Assembly: GCA_023254445.1 (NCBI GenBank)
Contig: JALRLN010000054.1
Span: 1 to 8,665, forward strand
DNA: 8,665 nucleotides
From: Candidatus Poseidoniaceae archaeon
GTDB taxonomy: Archaea; Thermoplasmatota; Poseidoniia; Poseidoniales; Poseidoniaceae
Direction: 5' to 3'
Shown: positions 1-6,987 of the stretch, one piece after another
Position numbering within the stretch: the stretch's first letter is position 1
Layout: each line of letters begins with the position of its first letter
The notes under the pieces: generated by a model
The model's input: only the letters and a program-made list of their open reading frames with translations
Database searches by the model: none
Told to the model about the DNA's origin: nothing
Translations under genes and position numbers: made by a program

Positions 1-543
1 GCCTTCCATGAGGCGCGCGAAGTCATAGGTGACCGTCTTCTGACCGATGGTGCGATCCATCGCGCCAATGACGGCATTGGCCGCTTCGGTCCAGCCCATG
101 TAGCGCAGCATCATTTCGCCCGACAGGATGACCGAGCCCGGATTCACCTTGTCGAGGTTGGCGTACTTCGGTGCCGTGCCGTGCGTCGCCTCGAACACGG
201 CGTGACCCGTGACGTAGTTGATGTTGGCGCCCGGCGCGATGCCGATGCCACCCACCTGGGCAGCGAGGGCATCGGACAGATAGTCGCCGTTGAGGTTCAT
301 CGTCGCGATCACGTCGAACTCGGCGGGCCGGGTGAGCACCTGCTGAAGGGCGATATCGGCGATGGCGTCCTGCACGAGGATCTTGTCGCCCGCATCGCCA
401 CCGCAGTCGTCCCAGCCGACGGCCACGTCGGAGAACTCCTCACGAACGAGGTCGTAGCCCCACTTTTGGAAGGCGCCCTCGGTGAACTTCATGATGTTGC
501 CCTTGTGCACCCAATGAACCCGCTTGGCGTTCAGGCCTTCCAC
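1..543 (-). CDS. icd: NADP-dependent isocitrate dehydrogenase, partial (C-terminal half; cut at both ends)
   Basis: This enzyme oxidatively decarboxylates isocitrate to 2-oxoglutarate in the TCA cycle, in the cytoplasm. The minus-strand frame reads about 181 residues that match the C-terminal half of the bacterial/archaeal family (about 400-420 aa). Visible motifs are the catalytic-lysine segment [15 protein letters not shown], the metal-binding stretch [19 protein letters not shown], and [12 protein letters not shown]. The Lys-Tyr pair after HGTAP is known to mark NADP rather than NAD preference. The C-terminus leaves the window at LMEG, probably about 20 residues short of the end. The N-terminal half, with the isocitrate-binding serine and arginines, is absent: an in-frame TGA lies at 552-550, and homology ends near 541. 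The GTG at 543-541 is only the first possible codon and is very unlikely to be the native start. Family assignment is firm. Whether the truncation is biological is not. Confidence 0.93.
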   Translation of the reverse strand, partial: MEGLNAKRVHWVHKGNIMKFTEGAFQKWGYDLVREEFSDVAVGWDDCGGDAGDKILVQDAIADIALQQVLTRPAEFDVIATMNLNGDYLSDALAAQVGGIGIAPGANINYVTGHAVFEATHGTAPKYANLDKVNPGSVILSGEMMLRYMGWTEAANAVIGAMDRTIGQKTVTYDFARLMEG

Positions 544-1455
544 GTGAGTTCAGCGCGCAACGTCACGCACCACATCAACGCGGGTGCGGCGGTGACCTTC
601 GCCCGTGTTCAGGTGGACGCGACCATCGTTGTCTCGCAAGACGCCATCGTTGAAGGCGAACAGGACGTCTACCGCGGTACCATTTCGGTCACCGCCGACG
701 ACACGGGCGCCGGCATCAGCGACGTGGCCTTCTCCTTGTACCTCGAGGACGCGAACGGCACGAAGCTGCTGCAGGACGGAAGCACGAGCGCGCTGCTGCG
801 CCTCGTTGTGGCCACCGACGGCACGGGCAAGGCGGACTACGAATTCCGGCATGACCCGGCCTACGGCGACACGGACGTGTTCGGCCAACTCACGATGCTC
901 GTCATCGTGGACGGTGGAACGGAGCGCCTGACCGAGGCTTCCCTCGATCGCTTCCGCACCGAGGCTGCGAGCGGTTTCACGCCCGAGTACACCTACATCG
1001 ATGAGGCGTCCACGCGGGCCAAGACCCTCGTGAGCGTCGGCGCCCTGCTGCTCTTGGCGCTCGCGGCCACCGCTGTGGTCCTGCGCCGTCGGCAGCAGGC
1101 CTCGCTTGCGGCCGAGGCGGCCGAGGTCTTCGCGTACACCGCGGAACTGCTCGCCGCCGGTGACAGCGTCCGTGAAGCCATCTTCCAGTGCTACACCGAC
1201 CTCTGTGGCGTGTTGCAGAAGCGTGAGTTCCTGCGCCGTGACTTCGAGACCGTTCGTGAATACGAGGCGGCCATCCGTCAGGCCCTGCCCGGCGTCAGCG
1301 AAGAAGCGCTGGTCGCGCTCGACAACGTGTTCGAGCAGGCCCGCTACGGTCGTGAAGAGATGGGCGAAGGCCATGCCCAAGCCGCGAAGGTCGCCGTTGA
1401 GCGGATGTCCACGGAAATCACGACCATCCAGAAGATCGTCCCGCGTGGCCTCTGA
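544..1455 (+). CDS. Membrane-anchored protein with Ig-like region and DUF4129-like C-terminal domain, 5'-truncated
   Basis: The plus-strand frame from the junction gives about 303 residues. Residues about 20-140 look like a beta-rich extracellular region: alternating hydrophobics, [18 protein letters not shown], and a G-T-G-K-A-D-Y-E-F pattern typical of Ig-like or carboxypeptidase-regulatory-like folds. One transmembrane helix follows at about 161-181 ([17 protein letters not shown]), ended by the positive stop-transfer RRRQQ. The roughly 120-residue cytoplasmic tail contains [15 protein letters not shown], then [15 protein letters not shown] and an acidic ending helix. That resembles the DUF4129 domain often found at the C-terminus of archaeal and bacterial transglutaminase-like or Ig-like membrane proteins. 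No signal peptide is present, which such a protein should have, so the 5' part is missing. The GTG at 544 is only the first possible codon after the junction with icd. Molecular function is unknown. The gene converges on the Hsp20-like gene with 59 nt between stops. Confidence 0.8.
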   Translation: MSSARNVTHHINAGAAVTFARVQVDATIVVSQDAIVEGEQDVYRGTISVTADDTGAGISDVAFSLYLEDANGTKLLQDGSTSALLRLVVATDGTGKADYEFRHDPAYGDTDVFGQLTMLVIVDGGTERLTEASLDRFRTEAASGFTPEYTYIDEASTRAKTLVSVGALLLLALAATAVVLRRRQQASLAAEAAEVFAYTAELLAAGDSVREAIFQCYTDLCGVLQKREFLRRDFETVREYEAAIRQALPGVSEEALVALDNVFEQARYGREEMGEGHAQAAKVAVERMSTEITTIQKIVPRGL

Positions 1456-1514
1456 GCCGCGCGCTGACGTGGCGTGAGGTGGGCCGAGGGGCCGGCTGCC
1501 GCTGGTTCAGCGCT
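1456..1514. other. 59-nt gap between convergent genes
   Basis: The space separates the DUF4129-like gene stop from the Hsp20-like gene stop. It is GC-rich with GGCCGAGGGGCCGGC near 1482-1496, a short self-complementary stretch. No T-tract or clear terminator is seen on either strand. Confidence 0.4.
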
Positions 1515-1940
1515 TCACCAGCGAACGACGAGGTGGCCGTCCACGAAGGTGTGGCGAACGGCGTCTGCCTGAGCGTTCAAGGGGAGGCTGCGCTCCAATG
1601 CAGGAGCGCCGTCCTGCTCGATTCGGAGGTTCAGGATGCTGCCGTGCTCGGCCTCGACCACCTCGGCGTGCACCTCCTCGGGACGCACCCCGGCCATCGG
1701 CAAGGTCAGGCCGTCCACGTCCATTCGGCCGTGCAGTTCCTCCATGACCCACGCCAGCCGGCGCTCAGGCTCGACCGAGGCGAGGTGGGTTTCCGGCAGC
1801 ATGCCTGCGGTGACGAGGTGATGGAGGTGGGCGGTGCGCACCTCGTTGAGGTGGGTGGCCGTCTCGGCCATCGCCATGTGGAGCGCTTCCGGGGCGGCAT
1901 CGAGGGGCATGGGCTCGCCCTGCTCCACCTCGTCGCTCAT
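1515..1940 (-). CDS. Small Hsp20/alpha-crystallin-fold-like protein
   Basis: The 141-residue protein has an acidic, mostly helical N-terminal half (about 1-70) and a C-terminal half that resembles the Hsp20/alpha-crystallin-like beta sandwich. In that half, VDGLTLPMAGVRPEEVHAEV recalls the 'D-L-P-G-V-x-x-E-D-I' strand, and ALERSLPL...HTFVDGHLVV recalls 'R-x-x-x-L-P...a-x-y-x-d-G-V-L-x-V'. Such domains act as holdase chaperones or protein-interaction modules, but this copy is divergent and lacks an obvious I-x-I tail, so client binding is uncertain. Two starts are possible. ATG at 1940 has AGGTGA just upstream and is preferred. ATG at 1967 overlaps the helicase stop (TGATG) and adds nine residues. 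Either way the gene is almost certainly co-transcribed and translationally coupled with the helicase. A 51-bp part of it (1585-1635) recurs in degraded form at 4895-4944. Confidence 0.75.
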   Translation of the reverse strand: MSDEVEQGEPMPLDAAPEALHMAMAETATHLNEVRTAHLHHLVTAGMLPETHLASVEPERRLAWVMEELHGRMDVDGLTLPMAGVRPEEVHAEVVEAEHGSILNLRIEQDGAPALERSLPLNAQADAVRHTFVDGHLVVRW

Positions 1941-1966
1941 GCTCACCTGCTCCGCTCGACCCTTCA

Positions 1967-4081
1967 TCAAGGTGTGGGGGGGCGGGAAACGCTCCGGTAG
2001 AAGCGCTCTGCGAGGCGACGAAGCCCATGAGGGTCGCTCGTCGGCAGCATGCGCAGGTCCTCAGGGAAGCAGGTGCGGTAGGCAGATTCCTCGCATCGCC
2101 GGTCCAGCAGGAGGACCACGGCGCGGTCGTCGATGCCTCGGATGGGTCGTCCCATGGCCTGCAGCACGCGGTTCACCGCGGGTTGGGTCATCGTGTACCG
2201 CCACGCCTTGTTCTTGCCGAAGCGTTCCGACACCCAGGCCTTGAGCCCGTCTTGGACAACCCCCGGCGGTGCGATGGGCAGGCCGATGCAGGCGACGGCG
2301 TCGAGCAGGCCGCCACGGTAATCGACGCCCTCCGCAAGGCGGGCGCCGAAGGTGCCGGCGAGCAGCACCTTGCGCCCGGCGTCGCGCTCACGCTCGAGGA
2401 TGCCAAGCACCTCGTCCGACCGTGCTTTGTCCCAGTCGGAGGCTTCGACGATGGTGCGGTGGACCGGCCATGAGGCATCGCTGATCATCTCTTCCAGCAT
2501 CGCATAGGAGGGTGCGAAAACCGCGACGTGGCCGGGTGCGGCCTGCACGAGGGCCCGCAGGTGCTCCTGAATGCGCTTCGTGTTCGACGGCGAGCGCATG
2601 CGGTACGTCGTCGTGACGTCCGTGGCGACCACCACGGGGCGACGCGCTGCCGCGAAGGGGGAGTCGTAAGCGCGCACGCGGGTGCGCTTCGGAGGGAGGG
2701 CCAGCAGGTCAGCGTACATCGCCGGCGGGTACAGCGTGCCGGACATCAGCACCGCGCCAGCGGACGAAGAGAGCACCGGCCCGCTGACGATGCCGGGGTC
2801 GAGCAGGTGCGAGGTGATGCGGCCGTCGCGTCCCTCCGGTGAGAAGCAGAAGAGGTGGCCCGCCGTGTCCGCGAAACGCAGCAGGTCATCGATGACCATG
2901 CCGAGGCGCTGCGCATCGGACTCGGCTTCCTGCGTCGCTTCAGGGTCCACCTCCACCTCCGCTTCGGCGAGGACGTCACGCAGCACCCTGAGCCGGTCCA
3001 ATCGCTCCACGAAGGCGGCCCGCTTCGGGGCCTCGGTCAGCGTCGTCTGACCCGAGAGGCCGTCCACCTCGTCGCAGGCCGCGTGGACGAGGTTGAGGAG
3101 GTCCTGCGCGTCCACTTCCAGTTCTTTGGGCTCAAAGACGCCCTTTTCCCCGGCTCGTTTGCGGCGCACGGCGTCGTCGGCCGCGGCCGCCAAGCGAGCG
3201 TGCAGGTCGTTGAAGGCGGTCTGCGTCAGCGGCGCGAGGGCGTCGACGACCTCCATCGTCCAGCGGATCATGTCCACATGGGGTCCTTCGCCCCAGGCAG
3301 CCGCGTTCTTTTCCATGTGCTCCTCGAGGTCCGGCTTCGCGTTGCGAACCAGCAGGGGGGTGAGGCGGCGTTCCAGGCCGCTGCGGATGCGGTCGGGCAG
3401 GTTGTGTGCTTCGTCCACGACGATGAGGATCTGGTCCAGTTCAAGGCCGAGGGCGGAGAGGGTGCTGTCCCGCACGCCCTCGTTGAACAGGTGGTTGTAA
3501 TCGGCCACGACGACGTCCGCCCGGGCCGCGGCTTCGCGTGCGGCGCGCCACGGGCAGGCGAGGGTCGGCGCCCCTCCCTCGCGGTGGTGGCGGGTCAGTT
3601 CGACGAGTTCCTCGACGTGAAGGGGGCCTTCGAGGATGCGGTTTGGAAGGCTCGGGGCTGGCGTGATGTAGGGTTTGCAAGACCGCTCCCTCCGAGCCGT
3701 GGCGCACATGAGGCTGAACACCGCCGCCCGCTCTTGTGCGAAGGGTTGGACGCACATGCCGGCCTGGCCGATCATGTCCACGAGGGTGACGTGCTGCTCG
3801 CGTGGGAGCCTCGCGTTGATGGAGCGGACCGTGTCAACGACGATGCGGTGCTGGCTTTGCCGGGACGTGAGGAACATCACGCAGCGTCGTCCTTCGGTCG
3901 TGCGGGCCACCGCGAGGGCGGCCGCGAGCGAGGCCGCCGTTTTCCCAATCCCTGTGGGTGCTGCGGCGATGAGGCAGCCTCGTTCCTGCAAGGCTTCGAT
4001 GCCGTCGAGGATCATCTCGCGCTGCCCGGGCCGTGGCTCAGCATGGGCCAGCCATTGTCGGGCGAGGGCCTCGACCGACAT
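1967..4081 (-). CDS. XPD/Rad3-family ATP-dependent DNA helicase with four-cysteine Fe-S domain
   Basis: The product is a superfamily 2 helicase of 704 residues, of the XPD/FANCJ/DinG group, which unwinds DNA 5' to 3' in repair. Motifs appear in order: motif I TGIGKT (43-48); motif Ia around FLTSRQSQ; cysteines 110, 126, 135 and 176, placed between Ia and II as in the Fe-S domain of archaeal XPD; motif II DEAH (223-226); motif III LMSGTLYP (445-452); motif V GTFGARLAEGVDYRG (from 576); motif VI QAMGRPIRG (641-649). Length fits the family, which ranges from about 550 aa in compact archaeal XPD to larger FANCJ/DinG types. The long 227-440 interval holds the Arch region. The ATG at 4081 is chosen; the frame opens 45 nt further up only with a TTG at 4126. 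No Shine-Dalgarno precedes the ATG, so the transcript may be leaderless or nearly so. The stop overlaps the alternative start of the Hsp20-like gene. I give no symbol because XPD, DinG-like and Bch1-like branches are not separable by eye. Confidence 0.93.
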   Translation of the reverse strand: MSVEALARQWLAHAEPRPGQREMILDGIEALQERGCLIAAAPTGIGKTAASLAAALAVARTTEGRRCVMFLTSRQSQHRIVVDTVRSINARLPREQHVTLVDMIGQAGMCVQPFAQERAAVFSLMCATARRERSCKPYITPAPSLPNRILEGPLHVEELVELTRHHREGGAPTLACPWRAAREAAARADVVVADYNHLFNEGVRDSTLSALGLELDQILIVVDEAHNLPDRIRSGLERRLTPLLVRNAKPDLEEHMEKNAAAWGEGPHVDMIRWTMEVVDALAPLTQTAFNDLHARLAAAADDAVRRKRAGEKGVFEPKELEVDAQDLLNLVHAACDEVDGLSGQTTLTEAPKRAAFVERLDRLRVLRDVLAEAEVEVDPEATQEAESDAQRLGMVIDDLLRFADTAGHLFCFSPEGRDGRITSHLLDPGIVSGPVLSSSAGAVLMSGTLYPPAMYADLLALPPKRTRVRAYDSPFAAARRPVVVATDVTTTYRMRSPSNTKRIQEHLRALVQAAPGHVAVFAPSYAMLEEMISDASWPVHRTIVEASDWDKARSDEVLGILERERDAGRKVLLAGTFGARLAEGVDYRGGLLDAVACIGLPIAPPGVVQDGLKAWVSERFGKNKAWRYTMTQPAVNRVLQAMGRPIRGIDDRAVVLLLDRRCEESAYRTCFPEDLRMLPTSDPHGLRRLAERFYRSVSRPPTP

Positions 4082-4151
4082 GGTGAACAGCGCTTGTCGA
4101 GCGCTCAAAAGGCTTCGTCCACGCAAGCGTCACCGCCGCTCGGGTTGGGTG

Positions 4152-4177
4152 GTGCCGCGGCGTGGGGTCCGCGGCAC
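4152..4177. repeat. Perfect 9-bp inverted repeat, 8-nt loop
   Basis: The arms are GTGCCGCGG (4152-4160) and CCGCGGCAC (4169-4177) around CGTGGGGT. It could form a strong hairpin in RNA from either strand, or be a dyad protein site about 70 bp upstream of the helicase start. There is no T-run after it on either strand, so an intrinsic terminator is not supported. Confidence 0.7.
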
Positions 4178-4207
4178 GTAGGTCCCGCCGGCTCACGATG
4201 CCGGAGA

Positions 4208-4239
4208 GGGGGGGTCCCCCCCGCCGTCGCCGGGGGGGG
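4208..4239. repeat. G7-T-C7 palindrome followed by G8: competing G/C pairings
   Basis: Seven G (4208-4214), one T, seven C (4216-4222), a 9-nt spacer, then eight G (4232-4239). The C run can pair with the downstream G run with a 9-nt loop, or with the upstream G run if the central pairs open. The downstream G run is also the first tract of the G-quadruplex motif, so the folds exclude one another. Homopolymer lengths here are prone to sequencing error. Confidence 0.6.
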
Positions 4240-4259
4240 TGGTTGTGGGTGGTTGTGGG
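4232..4259 (+). promoter_or_regulatory. G-quadruplex motif with two identical 7-nt loops
   Basis: The plus strand satisfies the usual G3-loop rule: GGG (4232-4234), loop GG, GGG (4237-4239), loop TGGTTGT, GGG (4247-4249), loop TGGTTGT, GGG (4257-4259). The last G run extends to 4261. The two identical loops come from a tandem 10-bp duplication of GGTGGTTGTG (4238-4257). It lies about 150 bp upstream of the helicase start, on that gene's template strand. The motif is seen directly; any regulatory role is inference. Confidence 0.6.
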
Positions 4260-4307
4260 GGTTGACCCGAGTGCGCGCGACGGGCGCGAATCCGCAAGGC
4301 AGCAAAA

Positions 4308-4335
4308 CCGAAGGTGGCGGGTCGTCCACCTCCGG
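4308..4335. repeat. 10-bp stem with one mismatch, 8-nt loop
   Basis: The arms are CCGAAGGTGG (4308-4317) and CCACCTCCGG (4326-4335) around CGGGTCGT, with a single mismatched pair. It lies about 85 nt beyond the stop of the RHH gene in its direction of reading, so it could be a processing or 3'-end hairpin, but no T-tract follows. Confidence 0.45.
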
Positions 4336-4418
4336 CGAAGGGTCGACCGTCACGATGGTTGGGGGCACCGTGGTGGTCGATCATTCCCATCCCCTCTGTC
4401 TGCTCTCACCCTGTGTGT

Positions 4419-4790
4419 TCACTGGTGCTCCTTGCTGGAATGTTCCTGGGCGCTGAGTTCCTCGTAGAGGTCGCCCATCTCGGTTCGCCGGGCCTTGGTG
4501 GCGGCCACGAAGTCGGCGATGTGCTGCTGGAGGGCCATCTGCGCCACGGCTTCGGGGGCCATGCCCGTGAACTTCCGCATCGCGCGGAGGTCCTGCTTGA
4601 CGGACAGGCCGATGTCGATCGTGATACGGTCCATGTCGGGGTCCGTCGGGGCGTCGGACAGCAGGCGCTGGATGGCCAGGCGAATGACGTCCGAGCGGCT
4701 GCGCGTCCCGTCCAAGCCCACGCGCTCTTCGAGGCGCGCAATGTCGTCCTCCGAGAGTCGGAGGGACACGAGTTGGGTCGGCGCGGTCAT
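4419..4790 (-). CDS. Ribbon-helix-helix transcriptional regulator, probably with two RHH units
   Basis: The 123-residue protein begins with a clear RHH (CopG/MetJ/Arc-type) domain: strand TQLVSLRLS (about 5-13), helix A EDDIARLEERVG, and helix B SRSDVIRLAIQRLL. Such proteins bind DNA through a two-stranded antiparallel ribbon made by two RHH units, usually from a dimer. Residues about 55-97 look like a second unit: strand RITIDIGLS, helix VKQDLRAMRKFTG, helix APEAVAQMALQQHIADFV. One chain could therefore make a pseudo-dimer, or the second unit could be an oligomerisation domain. The tail is charged. ATG at 4790 is preferred over upstream in-frame codons because it follows a TATA-like box by about 30 nt and starts the homology. 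A 28-bp inverted repeat sits immediately upstream, suggesting autoregulation. The partner could be the divergent TerB-like gene. No toxin gene of a toxin-antitoxin pair is evident next to it. Confidence 0.85.
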   Translation of the reverse strand: MTAPTQLVSLRLSEDDIARLEERVGLDGTRSRSDVIRLAIQRLLSDAPTDPDMDRITIDIGLSVKQDLRAMRKFTGMAPEAVAQMALQQHIADFVAATKARRTEMGDLYEELSAQEHSSKEHQ

Positions 4791-4819
4791 GCTGCTCGAA
4801 GTTGAAGATGCAGGTGCGG

Positions 4820-4827
4820 TATATGAA
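4820..4827 (-). promoter_or_regulatory. TATA-like box for the RHH regulator gene
   Basis: The minus strand reads TTCATATA, close to the archaeal TTTAWATA consensus, in otherwise GC-rich DNA. Its downstream end is 30 nt from the ATG at 4790, which predicts transcription starting within about 10 nt of the start codon, a nearly leaderless message. The plus strand reads TATATGAA, which could also serve the divergent gene, though about 135 nt from its likely start. No purine-rich BRE is obvious. Confidence 0.5.
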
Positions 4828-4828
4828 T

Positions 4829-4856
4829 GTATCACAAATGATGTTGTCTGTGATAC
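4829..4856. promoter_or_regulatory. Candidate operator: GTATCACA-N12-TGTGATAC
   Basis: A perfect 8-bp inverted repeat with 12 bp between the arms (4829-4836 and 4849-4856), total 28 bp. It abuts the TATA-like box and lies in an AT-rich island between divergent genes. This is the expected position for a repressor blocking TBP/TFB or for a dual-direction switch. RHH proteins typically bind short inverted repeats, and the RHH gene starts 39 bp away, so autoregulation is the simplest reading. The binding protein is inferred. Confidence 0.65.
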
Positions 4857-4894
4857 GCCCGCCCGCAGCACCTCGTTCCTCGTCTCCGGAATGA

Positions 4895-4944
4895 AGGCTG
4901 CGCTCCGGTTCAGGAGGGTCCTCCTGCTCGACCGGAGGTTCAGG
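4895..4944 (-). pseudogene. 50-bp fragment resembling part of the Hsp20-like gene
   Basis: This matches 1585-1635 colinearly, with exact blocks of 12, 6, 10 and 11 bp and about 82% identity overall by hand alignment, including a 1-bp gap. Read on the minus strand past the gap it encodes VEQEDPPEPERSL, against IEQDGAPALERSL in the intact Hsp20-like protein. The gap breaks the reading frame, and the similarity stops at both ends. It looks like a decayed piece of a paralogue or a small dispersed repeat. Confidence 0.4.
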
Positions 4945-4962
4945 CTCCGCGGGCACGAAGGC

Positions 4963-5439
4963 ATGATGAACGAGCGGCACCCCCTCTTCACCATGGACGG
5001 AAACACCCGCGCACGCTGGCTCTACCTTCAGGTCGCCGAAGCCGCCGTGGCGGACGCCATCGTGACCGACGACGAAGCGGCCATTCTGCACGTCATCGCC
5101 AGGGCCCTGTGGATCGATCCGTCCGATGCTTCGGAGTTGCTCAGCATCGCGCGAGGCGAGCTGCCCGACCCGTGGGAAGCCGAGGACGGTCCAGAACCGG
5201 TCCTCGAGATTGGCGACGCCACGGTCTACCAAGCGGCGCTCATCGCCGCCTTGGACGACGAAGTCATCACGGAAGACGAGTGGGCGATGATCGACGTCTT
5301 CCGCTCGTTGCTCGGGCTGCAGCCAGAGGACCATGCCCTCATTGAAGAAGCGATCCGCTCGATGGCCGAGGTGGACGAGCACGGCGCCCGGCGCCTCGAG
5401 CGCCTCGAAGCCTACCTCGTGGCGCATCCCCTCCGGTGA
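4963..5439 (+). CDS. TerB-like protein with two internal repeats
   Basis: The 158-residue acidic, all-helical protein has two similar halves. Residues about 23-63 (AEAAVADAIVTDDEAAILHV...IDPSDASELLSIAR) and about 90-132 (YQAALIAALDDEVITEDEWAMI...LQPEDHALIEEAIR) share the 'D-x-x-[IV]-T-x-D-E' turn followed by two helices. This is the TerB (tellurite-resistance/DUF533-like) fold, whose acidic turns can bind metal. TerB-like domains occur in stress, tellurite and membrane-associated systems; the substrate here is unknown. ATG at 4963 or 4966 is chosen because GAAGG (4957-4961) lies just before them. ATG at 4993 is a shorter option. ATG at 4891 would translate through the Hsp20-like fragment and is less likely. 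The gene is divergent from the RHH regulator and shares its operator region. Confidence 0.7.
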   Translation: MMNERHPLFTMDGNTRARWLYLQVAEAAVADAIVTDDEAAILHVIARALWIDPSDASELLSIARGELPDPWEAEDGPEPVLEIGDATVYQAALIAALDDEVITEDEWAMIDVFRSLLGLQPEDHALIEEAIRSMAEVDEHGARRLERLEAYLVAHPLR

Positions 5440-6949
<1,510 letters not shown>

Positions 6950-6969
6950 GCCCCGAACGCTGAAGCCCA

Positions 6970-6986
6970 GCGTGGCCTCGCCACGC
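6970..6986 (+). repeat. 7-bp hairpin directly before a start codon
   Basis: GCGTGGC (6970-6976), loop CTC, GCCACGC (6980-6986). It ends one base before the ATG at 6988 and fills the space where a ribosome-binding site would sit. An alternative 5-bp stem, ACGCT (6957-6961) with AGCGT (6969-6973), overlaps it. It follows the gdhA stop by 20 nt, but no T-run follows, so a terminator role is weak; control of translation of the next gene is also possible. Confidence 0.55.
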
Positions 6987-6987
6987 C

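Larger units (their letters stand above)
4082..4418. other. 337-nt gene-free region with inverted repeats, G/C runs and a G-quadruplex motif
   Basis: This lies between the RHH gene and the helicase gene, both on the minus strand, so it is the 3' flank of the first and 5' flank of the second. I see no convincing protein gene. A proline-rich minus-strand frame (4105-4368) has only a GTG start and no ribosome-binding site. Structured elements seen are a 9-bp perfect inverted repeat (4152-4177), a G7-T-C7 palindrome (4208-4222) followed by G8, a G-quadruplex motif (4232-4259), and a hairpin with one mismatch (4308-4335). A weak T-rich stretch on the minus strand (CCTTTTGAG, about 4106-4114) lies about 30 nt before the helicase ATG and could be its TATA-like element. 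A structured non-coding RNA is possible. I could not match the region to tRNA, SRP RNA or RNase P RNA. Confidence 0.6.

Noticed and set aside
181..540. Plus-strand open frame continuing upstream of the DUF4129-like protein
   Set aside because: This part is the complement of the icd coding frame. Its residues show no signal peptide or domain, and the join to the real protein sequence is at the junction near 544.
550..1380. 276-residue minus-strand open frame
   Set aside because: It is antisense to the DUF4129-like gene, rich in R/G/V/E/H as expected from the complement of GC-rich codons, and shows no recognisable domain.
4152..4177. Intrinsic transcription terminator
   Set aside because: The stem is strong but neither strand has a following T-tract, which both bacterial and archaeal terminators would need.
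4200..4300. Possible tRNA or other known stable RNA (GCGAATCC resembles part of a T-loop)
   Set aside because: No GGTTCGAATCC arm, no acceptor pairing and no anticodon stem could be built; no SRP or RNase P RNA signature motifs seen.
4105..4368. 87-residue proline-rich minus-strand frame before the helicase
   Set aside because: GTG start only, stop codon just upstream, no Shine-Dalgarno, passes through G/C homopolymer runs, and resembles no known domain. A small real protein cannot be fully excluded.
2855..4456. 533-residue plus-strand open frame
   Set aside because: Entirely antisense to the helicase, which carries all conserved motifs in the other frame.
4829..4856. Bacterial CRP/FNR-like site
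   Set aside because: TGTGA-like arms recall CRP, but the 12-bp gap and archaeal context do not fit; an adjacent RHH gene explains the dyad better.
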